Shown here: positions 32,682 to 41,626 of the stretch, one piece after another | How the letters are laid out: the number at the start of each line of letters is the position of its first letter | Numbering within the stretch: the stretch's first letter is position 1 | Assembly (NCBI GenBank): GCA_002841355.1 | Contig: PHFB01000002.1 | Span: forward strand, 369,414 to 433,413 | DNA length: 64,000 bases | Source: Actinobacteria bacterium HGW-Actinobacteria-1 | Lineage (GTDB): Bacteria; Actinomycetota; Coriobacteriia; Anaerosomatales; Anaerosomataceae | Direction: 5' to 3' | The notes under the pieces: generated by a model | Databases searched by the model: none | Told to the model about the DNA's origin: nothing | The model's input: the letters and a program-made list of their open reading frames with translations, nothing else | Program-made: the position numbers and the translations under genes

Positions 32682-33770
32682 ATGGCCGAAGCATGGATCA
32701 TCACCTGCGATGAGCGCCGGGCCGGAGCGCTCACGACCGGCACGCTTGAGGCCGGCGTCGTACTCGCCGGAACGACTGTCGCCAACGTGGACACACTGAA
32801 AGACGCGGGCAGCACTGCGGCAAACGCCGGGGTCAGCGTGCTCGTGCTTGACGCGGCGAGCAGCCCCTCAGAGGCTGCCGTGCGCTCGACCATCGCCGCC
32901 GTGCGGCTCGTGCGCGGCGATGCTGTGCGCATAGTGCTCGTCGTCGACAAGTTCACGCGTCCTGGCGAGCCCCTCGTCATCTCGGCGCTGAACGACGGAG
33001 TCAGAGACATCGTGGCCGCGTCGCCGAGCGAGATTGCAGCCACGCTTGCGATGGTGCTCTCGACCGAGAGCAGCTACGCCGATGCGATGCGTTGGCGAGG
33101 CAAGGAAGCACCGGCTGCAGCTAGGAGCGGCTTCGCGTGGCCGACGGGATCGACCAGGCCGCAAGTGGTGGAGCGCGTCGTGGAGGTCGAGCGCGTCAAG
33201 TGGGTTGGAACGCCGGTCGTGACCGTCGCCGGGGCGCAGCGCCGTGTAGGTACCACGCACCTTGCGCTGTCTCTCGGCCGTGTGCTGCAGGCTCAAGGGC
33301 GGAGGGCGGCCGTGATCGTGCCGGCTGTCACGCTGGCGGCGCTGGGGGACACCTACGAACTCGACTTCGACGGACTGGGCCGAGGGCAGCGCGCCGACTT
33401 CGACGGCCTGACGCTCGCGAGCGATGTCACACCGGGGGACCTTGTCGACGCCGAGGTCGTCGTGTGGGACACCGGCGTCTACGAGGACTCTGCGGCTATC
33501 TTCAAACTCGGAGCGGTGCGTTGCCTTGTGTTCGGCGGGTGTGAGTGGGAGCTCGGTCCGATAAGCGAGATCGTCAGCAGTGAGCCCGAGGGCGTGATCG
33601 CCGACTTCACCTACTGCGTGACGCTCGCGACCGAGGAGGACTTCGCACTGTGTGTGGAGGATCTGGCGGGCTTGTCGTGCGTGCAGATCGCCTTCCCGGC
33701 CGACTGGAAGGACGGGGCCTCGCGGGCTGACCTAGCCGCGATCGTCTCCGCGATAGGGCGGGAGACCTAG
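32682..33770 (+). CDS. ParA/CpaE-like protein with degenerate Walker A
   Basis: A 362-residue protein. The first 150 residues resemble a receiver-like domain (VRIVLVVDKFTRPGEPLVIS). A SIMIBI/ParA-like domain follows near 180, VVTVAGAQRRVGTTHLALSL, in which the usual KGGVGKT is replaced by QRRVGTT: the Walker lysine is missing. This layout is seen in CpaE-type proteins of pilus systems and in uncharacterised conjugative elements. It may act as a partition or secretion regulator rather than a full ATPase. Directly follows parB. Confidence 0.6.
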   Translation: MAEAWIITCDERRAGALTTGTLEAGVVLAGTTVANVDTLKDAGSTAANAGVSVLVLDAASSPSEAAVRSTIAAVRLVRGDAVRIVLVVDKFTRPGEPLVISALNDGVRDIVAASPSEIAATLAMVLSTESSYADAMRWRGKEAPAAARSGFAWPTGSTRPQVVERVVEVERVKWVGTPVVTVAGAQRRVGTTHLALSLGRVLQAQGRRAAVIVPAVTLAALGDTYELDFDGLGRGQRADFDGLTLASDVTPGDLVDAEVVVWDTGVYEDSAAIFKLGAVRCLVFGGCEWELGPISEIVSSEPEGVIADFTYCVTLATEEDFALCVEDLAGLSCVQIAFPADWKDGASRADLAAIVSAIGRET

Positions 33771-33772
33771 CG

Positions 33773-34084
33773 ATGCTTCCCACCCGCCGCCCGCGCCTGG
33801 TGGCGCAGCGCCGTGACAGGGAGGCCAGCGCGACACGTGCCGCCGCAGAGCAGCGAGCCCGCGAACTCGAAGCGCGCAAGGTCGCCGAGGCGATCGAGCG
33901 CGACCGAGCCCGCAGGCGGAGGGCTGCCACCCCGTTCGCGCGGGCTCTTGAGACGCTCGGCGGCTGGGTCCTGTCGATCCTTGGCGCGCTCGCTGTCTCG
34001 CTCGCTCTTACCTGGCTTCTTCGCCACCCGGAAAGGCTCGACTGGCTGACCAGCGCTGTGATGTCGATTTTGCGCGTCAAGTAG
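33773..34084 (+). CDS. Small membrane protein with basic N-terminal region
   Basis: A 103-residue protein. Residues 1-55 are Arg/Ala/Glu-rich and may form a helix or coiled coil (RAAAEQRARELEARKVAEAI). One membrane segment at about 66-86 follows (VLSILGALAVSLALTWLL). Starts two bases after the previous stop. Possibly an element-specific membrane part of the conjugation apparatus; function unknown. Confidence 0.55.
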   Translation: MLPTRRPRLVAQRRDREASATRAAAEQRARELEARKVAEAIERDRARRRRAATPFARALETLGGWVLSILGALAVSLALTWLLRHPERLDWLTSAVMSILRVK

Positions 34085-34185
34085 GACGCCGCGCGGACGC
34101 GCGAACGGCCGCCAAGCACAAAGTCAGAGACGGTCAGAGCGTTGACGTACGATTCCGCCGACAGGGAGCTGGAGGAGGGATCTCA

Positions 34186-35106
34186 TTGCGGTTCGTTCGT
34201 TCAGGAGTGGCGACAGTGATCGCGGCGCTGGTCTTCTGCGCGCCTGCGTTCGGCGCGGATGTGCCAGTGACTCGTGAGGTCATCGGTGTAGCAGAGCCCG
34301 ATGACGCGCTGTTCGCGTCGTCGGTCGAGGAGAGCGGCACGGTCTATGTGCTCGACACGATCGAGTGGGCGGCGCGGCTCGAATGCGACCGGAGCGTCTG
34401 GCACGAGGTCGAGTACGACTTCGGTGCGCAGGTAGGCCCGGTGGAGCCGCCCGCCACGCTCGCGGCGCTCTACCACGACCAGGTAACGCGGGTCACGGTC
34501 GACGCGTTGCTTCGCTTCGAGCGGTTAGTGAGCGCCGGCGCGTCGACGCGCGGTCGGGAGATCGAAGTCTTCGTTCACACGAGCTACGACACTGCGGCCT
34601 ACGAGCTCGCGCCGGGGGTGCTGGTCCGCTTCGATGCGCCAACGCCACAGATCTCCGGTGCTGAGGTCTCTCGGGCACTCCTCGAGGCGCTGCACTACGA
34701 CCCTGCGGTCTACCGGCTAGTCGATGCCTCATGGACGGGGCCGACTCGCAAGGATGGGGACAAGACCGTCCGCGAGGCGAGCTACACCGTGGAGCGGATC
34801 GCCGAGGTCCAGCGGGCGGTCTACGGCGGGGACGTGGCTCTGCCGGACGTGCTCGTCCACGACGGGATCGCCACCTACCGCGCTCCGTCAGCGGTGGAAG
34901 CTGTGACGAAGACCGCCGCCGCAGCAGTTGAGACGGTCGCAGACGATCCCGCATCGCTCGTGCCGTGGATCGTGGCGGGCGGTGTTGCCGCGACAACGAT
35001 CCTCGGGGCGGTCTTCTACTGGCTGCGCAGACGCCGCCGGGCGCTCGACGCGGATGACACCAGCCTGGAGCCTGGTGACGCTGAACTGGAGGGCGAAGAT
35101 GCGTAA
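34186..35106 (+). CDS. Secreted, C-terminally membrane-anchored protein of unknown function
   Basis: A 306-residue protein with a TTG start behind GGAGGAGGGA and a signal peptide of about 24 residues (VATVIAALVFCAPAFGA). The extracellular part of about 230 residues has no recognised fold. A helix at residues 264-284 (IVAGGVAATTILGAVFYWLR) is followed by an Arg-rich and then acidic tail, the stop-transfer layout of membrane-anchored surface proteins. The gene is first of a three-gene surface module and overlaps the next by eight bases. Confidence 0.6.
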   Translation: MRFVRSGVATVIAALVFCAPAFGADVPVTREVIGVAEPDDALFASSVEESGTVYVLDTIEWAARLECDRSVWHEVEYDFGAQVGPVEPPATLAALYHDQVTRVTVDALLRFERLVSAGASTRGREIEVFVHTSYDTAAYELAPGVLVRFDAPTPQISGAEVSRALLEALHYDPAVYRLVDASWTGPTRKDGDKTVREASYTVERIAEVQRAVYGGDVALPDVLVHDGIATYRAPSAVEAVTKTAAAAVETVADDPASLVPWIVAGGVAATTILGAVFYWLRRRRRALDADDTSLEPGDAELEGEDA

Positions 35107-35821
35107 GCACCCCGTACTGATCTCTGCTGTTCTCACCGCACTCGTGTGTGGGTGTGTGGTCGTGGCTGCATCCATGAGCGCGCCAGGCGCCGGGAACGCC
35201 GAAGCTGCGGCGGGTGCCTCGAAGGATTCCACGTCCCCCGCAATCTGCGGGTATGCGATCTACTGGGACGAGTGGCCGGATACGGTGACAGCGGCCCCTG
35301 CCGGGGTGGCTGAGGCCCCCGAGATGGTCGTGGCCGTCGCGGCGCCTGAGACGTCAGCCCCTGCGGGCGAGACCGGCTCTGCAGGCTCATCGGGCAAGAT
35401 GACTGCGTCGAGTCCGAGCAAGCCCGCTCCGGCGCCCGCCCCGGCACCTACGCCAGCACCCACGCCCGCACCTGCGCCGACACCGCCGCCCGCTCCGGCG
35501 GCACCCGAGGTGATCGGCGGGTACGGCGCGTCAATCGCGAGCTACATCAACCCGTCGGCGACCTACGACAGCGCACTACAAAGCCAGTGCATCGCCCAGG
35601 CGAAGCGCATGGCGCTCGCCTCGGCGCTCTCGCACTCGAGCTACGCGCCGGAGAGCTGCGCCAGCTTCGGTGATGGCATGACAGCGCTCGGTGGGGGTGG
35701 GGGAGGCGTGGCCGGCGCCCTCTACGGTCACTGTCCGCAACTCGGCTCGTCCTCACGCCTTGGCGTGGGGCTCGTGCTCTACAACGGCACGCTCTGGGCT
35801 GTCGCGCAAGGCGGAGAGTAG
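35099..35821 (+). CDS. Secreted Pro/Ala-repeat protein
   Basis: A 240-residue protein starting at ATG 35099 behind GGAGGGCGAAG. A hydrophobic segment at residues 8-29 could be a signal peptide or anchor. Residues about 100-135 are a Pro/Ala/Thr-rich spacer (PAPAPAPTPAPTPAPAP), typical of wall-spanning stalks. The C-terminal 100 residues (ASYINPSATYDSALQSQCIA onward) contain four Cys and a Gly-rich loop, perhaps a CAP-like or other small domain. Not recognised. It is coupled to both neighbours and probably a surface partner of the adhesin-sortase fusion. Confidence 0.6.
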   Translation: MRKHPVLISAVLTALVCGCVVVAASMSAPGAGNAEAAAGASKDSTSPAICGYAIYWDEWPDTVTAAPAGVAEAPEMVVAVAAPETSAPAGETGSAGSSGKMTASSPSKPAPAPAPAPTPAPTPAPAPTPPPAPAAPEVIGGYGASIASYINPSATYDSALQSQCIAQAKRMALASALSHSSYAPESCASFGDGMTALGGGGGGVAGALYGHCPQLGSSSRLGVGLVLYNGTLWAVAQGGE

Positions 35822-35824
35822 CTC

Positions 35825-38794
35825 ATGCACACACGGACGCTCACCACGCGCGCACTCCTCATCCTCGTGCTGCTCTGTGGGTCGGCGGTCGGCCTGCCCG
35901 GCACGGCCTCGGCGGCGACCGTGTCGACGGGCGGCGCGGGGACGTCGTACTACGACGCGTACTACTCAGGCTCGTGGCACGATCTCCAGACGCCGCCGCA
36001 TACGGTCGACGGCCAGGTCGCCTACTGTCTCGAGCAGTCGAAGGACTTCCCCCTCAACAACTCGACGTATGGCCTGTTCGACGTGGCCGCGCTATACAAC
36101 TTCAATACCTACGTTGGCCTGCAGTCCATTCTTCACCGGGGGTACCCGTACGTGACCCCGGCCGGCCTGACCGAGACCCAGGCGCGCTACGCCACCGCGA
36201 ACGCCATCCGTGCGTGGATGCGCGAGTCGGCCGGCGTCGGCTACACATTCATGGACATGAGCACCTACACGCAGGACGCCGCGACGTGGTCGCGCTTGAG
36301 ACCAGCTCCGGGTCTCGGGGGATCCGAGGCGATGTTCCGCTGGACGATCGATCTTGTGACTGGCGCGCGCAACCGCGTGCTTCCGGCCCGGAGCGTGAGC
36401 GCCGCGGCCGTCGCGCTCCGGCCGAACGCGGACTACACGCGGCTTGTCGGCCAGACGACGGTGTCATTCAACGACCTGAACGGCTACTACACGGTCGACG
36501 TGCCGCCGGGTGTGTCGCTCTCGGGCTACACCGGCGGCAACGGAGACGCGCTGACGGTCTCCGTGCCCTGCACCGCAGCCTGGATCGGCCGCTCGGTCTC
36601 GCTCACCCTCTACGGGTACGACAGTCGTGTTCCAGCGAACATCTTCTACTACGCTCCCGGTGACACGTCGTACCAGCGAGTGGTGTCTGCTCAGTCCTCG
36701 AGTTTCCAGGTCGCTGCCTCGGCCGCAGTTCCCGTTGGGTCCGGCTCCGGCGCTTTGCGGATCACCAAGACGGATGTGGTGGATGGTGCGCCGCTGGGTG
36801 GAGCCGTCTTCGAGCTCCTTTGGAACAGCACCGTCGTCGCTTCGGGATCGACGGACGCTGCGGGGGATCTCACGTTCACCGGACTTGCCCCTGGCTCCTG
36901 GACGGTCAGGGAGCAGGCCGCTCCGCAGGGCTACCTGCTCGATGTGACGCCGCATTCAGTCACGGTGCCCGATGGCGGCACGGCTACGCTTAGGCTCACG
37001 AACGAACGTGCCTTGCGGCCAGTGCGCGTCACCAAGACCGACTCGCTCACGGGTGCGGTCCTCGAGGGAGCCGTCTTCGAGATCCGGCAGGGCGCGACGG
37101 TGATCGAGGCGCTCACCACGAACGCGAGCGGGGTTGCCGAGAGCGCCCCACTGCCGTTCGGGGACTACACGCTTGTCGAGACCGTGGCGCCGGCGAGCCA
37201 CATGCTTGACGCCACGCCATATCCGTTCATGATCAACGCGACCTCACCCACGACGATACAGATAGCGCGCACAGACCAGCCCTACCGCCCGGTCACGCTC
37301 ATCAAGACCGACGAGCTCACGGGCACGGTCCTCGAGGGGGCCGTTTTCGAGATCCGCCGAGGGGCCAGCGTCGTGGAAACGCTCACCACGGACGCTAATG
37401 GCACGGCGGCCTCGGCACCCCTTCCCTTCGGCGACTACGAACTCGTGGAAGTGACAGCGCCGGCGGGCTACGTTCTCGATAGCGTCGCGACGACGTTCAC
37501 TGTCGATGCGGCTTCATCTGCGGCATTCGAGTTCTCGCGCACCGATCCCCGTGTGCGCGGCACCGTGCGCTTGGAGAAGCGCTCGGACGGGCAAGACGCA
37601 CGGCTCCTGCCGGGCGCGGTCTACGAGATCTGGCGCGTGCGCGATACATCGCCGCTTGCCGCACCGTTCGATCCGGCCGAGGATCCGACGGATCCGACCG
37701 CGACGTTCACGACCGACGCTGAGGGCGTCGCACAATCTGACCCGCTCGAGTACGGGTGCTACTACGCTGTCGAGACGACCGCGCCTGTCGGCCACGCGCT
37801 CAATCCCACGCGTCACTTCTTTGAGATCCGCGAGGACGAGGCCGTGATCTTCCTTGAGCTCACCGACGACGTACTGCCGGTGAACCATGGCGGGGTGATG
37901 CTGCGGTATCGGAACATCTGGGATGGCACGGAGATCGCCAAGGCGTGGGGCTACAACGCTGAGATCGGCACCGAGTACATGCCGCGTGTCCGGGCCGAAG
38001 GCCTCGACAAGATGCCGATCGAGGGCTTCTCGTACGTGACAGCCGACTACGCACCCCATACCGAGCTCGTCGACGGCAAGCTGCTGGTCACGTACTGGTA
38101 CCGGCAGACCCTTTCCGGGGACTGGCTGAAGGTTCGCACTGGCGATGACGGCCGGGCGCGGCTCACTGCGAAAGACCGCGAGACCTATGGGCTGCTCTCG
38201 GATGCCGAGCTCTACTCCCAGCTCCTCGAGGCGAAGGCTGCGAACCCGGACGTGATCGGCTACCTCTCGATTCCCGGCACTGACCTCCATGAGCCGGTGG
38301 TGCAGACCACGGACAACGTGAACTACCTCACACACGCGGCGGATGGCGATGCCGATGCGCGGGGCGCGATCTTCGCCGACTACCGCTCGCCGCGCTATGC
38401 GGGCGACAGCTCGCGGGCGATGCTGCTCCACGGTCACAACATGCGGGACGGCTCGATGTTCGGAATTCTCGCCTCCTATGGGGACGCGGACTTCTGGGCG
38501 GCGCACCCCTTCATCCAGTACGTCGACGCCGCCGGCAACGGTGGGACGTGGCTCGTCTACTCGGCGCGTGTGGCCGACGGCTCCGACGATGCGTTTACGT
38601 TCCCAGTCATGCGGCCGTACTCGGATCGCATTGCGCGCTGGGCGGATCGCTCGTTCCTGGATCCAGGTTTCCGGCCGGACCCCGCCGGCCGTACGCTTAC
38701 GCTCTCGACGTGCGCGTATCACGTTGAGGATGGCAAGTTGCTTGTCCATGCCGAGCTGATCGAGTGCGACTCGAAGGGCGATGCCGGCAACTGA
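35825..38794 (+). CDS. Thioester-domain-like adhesin with four SpaA-type domains fused to a class B sortase
   Basis: A 989-residue surface protein. Residues 1-31 form a signal peptide. Residues 32-300 resemble a thioester adhesin domain, with Cys68 in VAYCLEQ and a GYPYVTPAG...TETQ segment (Gln119); the helix after it reads YATANAIRAW, where relatives usually have a Gln, so a bond is not certain. Four SpaA-like domains (about 315-680) have isopeptide-type Lys/Glu pairs (RITKTD, RVTKTD, LIKTDE; VREQ, VETV, VEVT). A linker with MLRYRNIWDGTEIAK follows. Residues about 810-985 are a sortase B domain: GYLSIPGTDLHEPVV, LLHGHNM (His871) and TLSTCAY (Cys963). The usual catalytic Arg position is Lys971. 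No LPXTG signal is present. The gene ends in a terminator. Confidence 0.8.
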   Translation: MHTRTLTTRALLILVLLCGSAVGLPGTASAATVSTGGAGTSYYDAYYSGSWHDLQTPPHTVDGQVAYCLEQSKDFPLNNSTYGLFDVAALYNFNTYVGLQSILHRGYPYVTPAGLTETQARYATANAIRAWMRESAGVGYTFMDMSTYTQDAATWSRLRPAPGLGGSEAMFRWTIDLVTGARNRVLPARSVSAAAVALRPNADYTRLVGQTTVSFNDLNGYYTVDVPPGVSLSGYTGGNGDALTVSVPCTAAWIGRSVSLTLYGYDSRVPANIFYYAPGDTSYQRVVSAQSSSFQVAASAAVPVGSGSGALRITKTDVVDGAPLGGAVFELLWNSTVVASGSTDAAGDLTFTGLAPGSWTVREQAAPQGYLLDVTPHSVTVPDGGTATLRLTNERALRPVRVTKTDSLTGAVLEGAVFEIRQGATVIEALTTNASGVAESAPLPFGDYTLVETVAPASHMLDATPYPFMINATSPTTIQIARTDQPYRPVTLIKTDELTGTVLEGAVFEIRRGASVVETLTTDANGTAASAPLPFGDYELVEVTAPAGYVLDSVATTFTVDAASSAAFEFSRTDPRVRGTVRLEKRSDGQDARLLPGAVYEIWRVRDTSPLAAPFDPAEDPTDPTATFTTDAEGVAQSDPLEYGCYYAVETTAPVGHALNPTRHFFEIREDEAVIFLELTDDVLPVNHGGVMLRYRNIWDGTEIAKAWGYNAEIGTEYMPRVRAEGLDKMPIEGFSYVTADYAPHTELVDGKLLVTYWYRQTLSGDWLKVRTGDDGRARLTAKDRETYGLLSDAELYSQLLEAKAANPDVIGYLSIPGTDLHEPVVQTTDNVNYLTHAADGDADARGAIFADYRSPRYAGDSSRAMLLHGHNMRDGSMFGILASYGDADFWAAHPFIQYVDAAGNGGTWLVYSARVADGSDDAFTFPVMRPYSDRIARWADRSFLDPGFRPDPAGRTLTLSTCAYHVEDGKLLVHAELIECDSKGDAGN

Positions 38795-38852
38795 TGTCCC
38801 CTGCCGGGAACCCCAACTGTGCCCCCGCAGCCGCGGGTGGCGATAGTTCGAA

Positions 38853-38882
38853 GCAGCACCCCGGCCCCCAACGGGGTGCTGC
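38853..38882 (+). terminator. Terminator after the adhesin-sortase gene
   Basis: GCAGCACCCCG (38853-38863) pairs perfectly with CGGGGTGCTGC (38872-38882) around an 8-base loop. It closes the operon running from parA or from 34186. Confidence 0.75.
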
Positions 38883-39155
38883 GCCGTCGCCAGGGTTGGC
38901 AGCAGGTCGTCACCCCGTTGGAGACGGCTCGAGACGAGCAGGTCGTCCGCTTGAGCCCAACTCCGTGACCGGAGAATGTGCAGTTCAGGTATGCCAACAT
39001 GTGTCTTTGCCGCTCTGTTGTCAGGGTTGCGTCCAGCACGTCTCGGGCACTTCGGTTCAGACTCGGGGTGCCCCCGGTTCGTCTCGCGCGCGCACTGACT
39101 TCATGTCAGACTGAAGGCCTAGAATGGCGATCCAAACATTGAGGAGGTAGAACGC
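38883..39155 (+). promoter_or_regulatory. Gap before the methyltransferase with a possible promoter and operator
   Basis: No gene is visible. TAGAAT at 39120-39125 is a possible -10 for the methyltransferase gene. The inverted repeat CTGAC-TTCAT-GTCAG at 39095-39109 lies over the expected -35 position and could be an operator site. Shine-Dalgarno GGAGG is seen at 39142-39146. Confidence 0.4.
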
Positions 39156-40799
39156 GTGAATCCGCTGGCGGCGACCAAGGCGAGAGGAGCGTTCTTCACT
39201 CCACCGGAGATGGCCGGGTTCATCGCCAACTGGGCGATTAGAACACCGGAAGACCGGGTGCTGGAGCCGTCGTGCGGCGAGGCGGCCTTCCTGGTGCCTG
39301 CTATCGAGCGCCTGCGCGCACTGCGACAGACCGACCTAGGAATATCGAGGCAGGTGTGGGGCGCCGAACTCCACGCCCCATCCGCGAGGATTGCCTGCGA
39401 GATGATCCGCTCCTCCACTGGCATTAGCATTTCTGAGCGGGTTCGGATTGGTGACTTCTTTGAGGCGCGTTCTGAGCGCGACCTGCCGTTGATGGATGCG
39501 TGCATTGGCAATCCACCGTACATTCGCTACCAGTCCTTTGCCGGTGACGCCCGTAAACGAGGCCGAGAGGCGGCGTTTGCGGCTGGCGTCCCCATAGACG
39601 GTCTTGCGAGCTCATGGGCGCCGTTCACCGTACACGCGGCGTCATTCCTTAAGTCCGGCGGTCGCCTCGGGCTAGTGCTGCCCGCAGAGCTGTTGTCAGT
39701 CAACTACGCAGCCCCTGTCCGGCGGCACCTACTGGATCATTTCGGATGCGTTCGAGTCATCCTCTTCGAGGAACGGGTGTTTCCGGACGTCCTCGAGGAA
39801 GTGGTTCTCTTGCTCGCCGAGGGCGAAGGACCATGCGACAGATTCGACATAGTCCAAGTCGCCGGCCTGTCCGACCTCGCGACTCTTGAGACGCGAGAAT
39901 GGTCGACGTCGCCCGATGCTGGAAAGTGGACGAAGCTCTTGCTTCCGGAATCGACGCGCGAAGCAGTTGTTGCGATTGATGCTGTCGGAGGGTTCACTTC
40001 GCTCGGCGACGCGGGAACGATCTCAACCGGAATGGTGACGGGCGGCAACGACTACTTCTGTATCAGTGAGGCTGAAAGGCTTGCCCATGACTTGAGCCTG
40101 GCTCAAGTGCGAAGGATGCTGCCGCCAGGGTCCAAGCATGCGCGCGGCATCGACTACACATCCGCCCACTGGGAAGAGGCAAGGGACGAAGGCGCGAGAG
40201 TGTGGCTCTTCTCTCCCTCGACCTACCCGAGCAACGCAGCGCGAGCCTACATCCGACAGGGTGAAGAACTCGAGCTGGACCAAGCGTACAAGTGTCGCGT
40301 TCGAACACCTTGGTTCCGCGTTCCGGCAGTCAACGCACCCGATCTGTTCATGGTCTACATGGCCAACGAGGGTCCTCGGTTCATCGAGAACCCGTCGAGA
40401 CTCCTCAACGTCAACTCAGTTCATGGCCTGTACCTCAACGCGGCATATCGGGACTTGGTCTCAGTGTTGCCGACGGCATCGCTGACGACATTCACGTTAC
40501 TTGGGGCCGAACTGGTGGGCAGGTCGTACGGCGGCGGCCTCCTGAAGCTCGAGCCGCGTGAGGCGCTGAACCTGCCCGTTCCAACGGCCGCGCTGCTCAA
40601 GCGCTGCAAGAGGCAGTTGATGAATGCCAGGCCGACTGTGGATGCGCATCTGAGACACGGCCGCTTCAATGAAGCGGTGCGGATCGTCGATGACATCATC
40701 CTTGTCCAGGGGATGTCACTCGGCCCAGACGTTGTGGACGGCGTACGACAAGGCAGAGAGCATCTCTTCGGGAGGCGCAAGAAGCGCAGCCAGGGATAG
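39156..40799 (+). CDS. N6-adenine DNA methyltransferase (Eco57I/TaqI-like)
   Basis: A 547-residue gamma-type methyltransferase. Motif X/I: ARGAFFTPPEMAGFIANWAI, then LEPSCGEAAFLVPAI for AdoMet binding. The catalytic motif IV, GNPPYIRYQ, is at about residue 120 and marks an N6-adenine enzyme. The C-terminal 300 residues would contain the target-recognition domain. GTG start behind GGAGG. A nuclease-type gene follows eight bases downstream, the layout of a type II restriction-modification pair, though a role within the whole downstream operon is possible. Recognition sequence cannot be told. Confidence 0.85.
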   Translation: MNPLAATKARGAFFTPPEMAGFIANWAIRTPEDRVLEPSCGEAAFLVPAIERLRALRQTDLGISRQVWGAELHAPSARIACEMIRSSTGISISERVRIGDFFEARSERDLPLMDACIGNPPYIRYQSFAGDARKRGREAAFAAGVPIDGLASSWAPFTVHAASFLKSGGRLGLVLPAELLSVNYAAPVRRHLLDHFGCVRVILFEERVFPDVLEEVVLLLAEGEGPCDRFDIVQVAGLSDLATLETREWSTSPDAGKWTKLLLPESTREAVVAIDAVGGFTSLGDAGTISTGMVTGGNDYFCISEAERLAHDLSLAQVRRMLPPGSKHARGIDYTSAHWEEARDEGARVWLFSPSTYPSNAARAYIRQGEELELDQAYKCRVRTPWFRVPAVNAPDLFMVYMANEGPRFIENPSRLLNVNSVHGLYLNAAYRDLVSVLPTASLTTFTLLGAELVGRSYGGGLLKLEPREALNLPVPTAALLKRCKRQLMNARPTVDAHLRHGRFNEAVRIVDDIILVQGMSLGPDVVDGVRQGREHLFGRRKKRSQG

Positions 40800-40807
40800 A
40801 GGGGGTC

Positions 40808-41545
40808 ATGGGAGCTCACGAGGCGCTCATAGGAGCGATAAGAGCAGCCGCGCCGAAGCCGGATGCGTCTGCGAAGCAGTCAGAGAAGAAGAACTACTCC
40901 GAGCGGCTCTCGAACACGATTGCGAGGGCCTTCGCTAGCGAGTTGCGCGTGGCAGGTGTGATGGACTGTGCGCCGCTCGTCAAGGAAGACGGCGCCACCT
41001 ACGGCTCAGAGCGTCGAATCGCAGGCGGGATTGGCGCGAAGAAGGTGGACGTGTCCTGGGCGACGGACGCAAGCGGATTGCTGCTAGGTATCTCGATCAA
41101 GACCATCAGCTTCCCTGATGCCCGCTCCGGCAACTATCAGAAGAACCTCTCCAACCGGCGTGGCGACATGCTCTTTGAGGCGGTCACTCTGCATCGCCGG
41201 TTCCCGTTTGCGGTGCTCGCCGGATTGTTCTTCCTTGATGTCGGCGCCGCTTCTGACGACACCGATCGGCGCTCCTCAACTGTACAGAACGCGCATGACC
41301 TATTGCGCCTGTTCAGCGGCAGGCCCGATCCAGCCGGAAGGGAAGAGCAGCTGGAGCGGCTCTACGTGGTCACCTATGACGCGACGCCAGGCAAAGAGAG
41401 CATCGAGATGCGTGAAGCCGGCCGGTTCGACGAACCCGCTATCGATGCGAATCAGGTGCTCGCGGAGGTGCTGAGCATAGTAGCGGACCGCAACTCCGAC
41501 TTCTACGACTTCGTCGACGGCGCCCTGCTCCCTCGTCGCAGCTAG
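40808..41545 (+). CDS. Probable type II restriction endonuclease
   Basis: A 245-residue protein encoded directly after the methyltransferase. A PD-(D/E)xK-like arrangement can be seen at about residues 75-100: AKKVDVSWATD, then GLLLGISIKTISFPD, where Asp and Lys would coordinate metal and the middle residue is Ser rather than Glu. The N-terminal half is helical with ERLSNTIARAFASELRVAG. Function inferred from the motif and the neighbour. It could also be an accessory nuclease. Ends 16 bases before a separate promoter. Confidence 0.65.
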   Translation: MGAHEALIGAIRAAAPKPDASAKQSEKKNYSERLSNTIARAFASELRVAGVMDCAPLVKEDGATYGSERRIAGGIGAKKVDVSWATDASGLLLGISIKTISFPDARSGNYQKNLSNRRGDMLFEAVTLHRRFPFAVLAGLFFLDVGAASDDTDRRSSTVQNAHDLLRLFSGRPDPAGREEQLERLYVVTYDATPGKESIEMREAGRFDEPAIDANQVLAEVLSIVADRNSDFYDFVDGALLPRRS

Positions 41546-41561
41546 TACGCTTTAGAGAGAG

Positions 41562-41591
41562 TTGACACATTAGAGTAGGGCGGACTACACT
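41562..41591 (+). promoter_or_regulatory. Promoter for the 41627-45161 operon
   Basis: TTGACA (41562-41567) and TACACT (41586-41591) with an 18-base spacer form a strong promoter. It lies 36 bases before the ATG at 41627, so the two unknown genes and the GHKL ATPase can be expressed apart from the methyltransferase and nuclease. Confidence 0.75.
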
Positions 41592-41626
41592 CCTCTTGTC
41601 TAATCGACCTGCAGGAGGTATTCGCC

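Noticed and set aside
35430-35510. Repetitive Pro/Ala-coding sequence as a CRISPR-like or tandem DNA repeat
   Set aside because: It is a coding low-complexity spacer without regular repeat units; no CRISPR array or cas gene was seen anywhere in the window.
37024-37440. Similar DNA stretches within the adhesin gene as a mobile repeat
   Set aside because: They encode successive SpaA-type domains and are explained by domain duplication.
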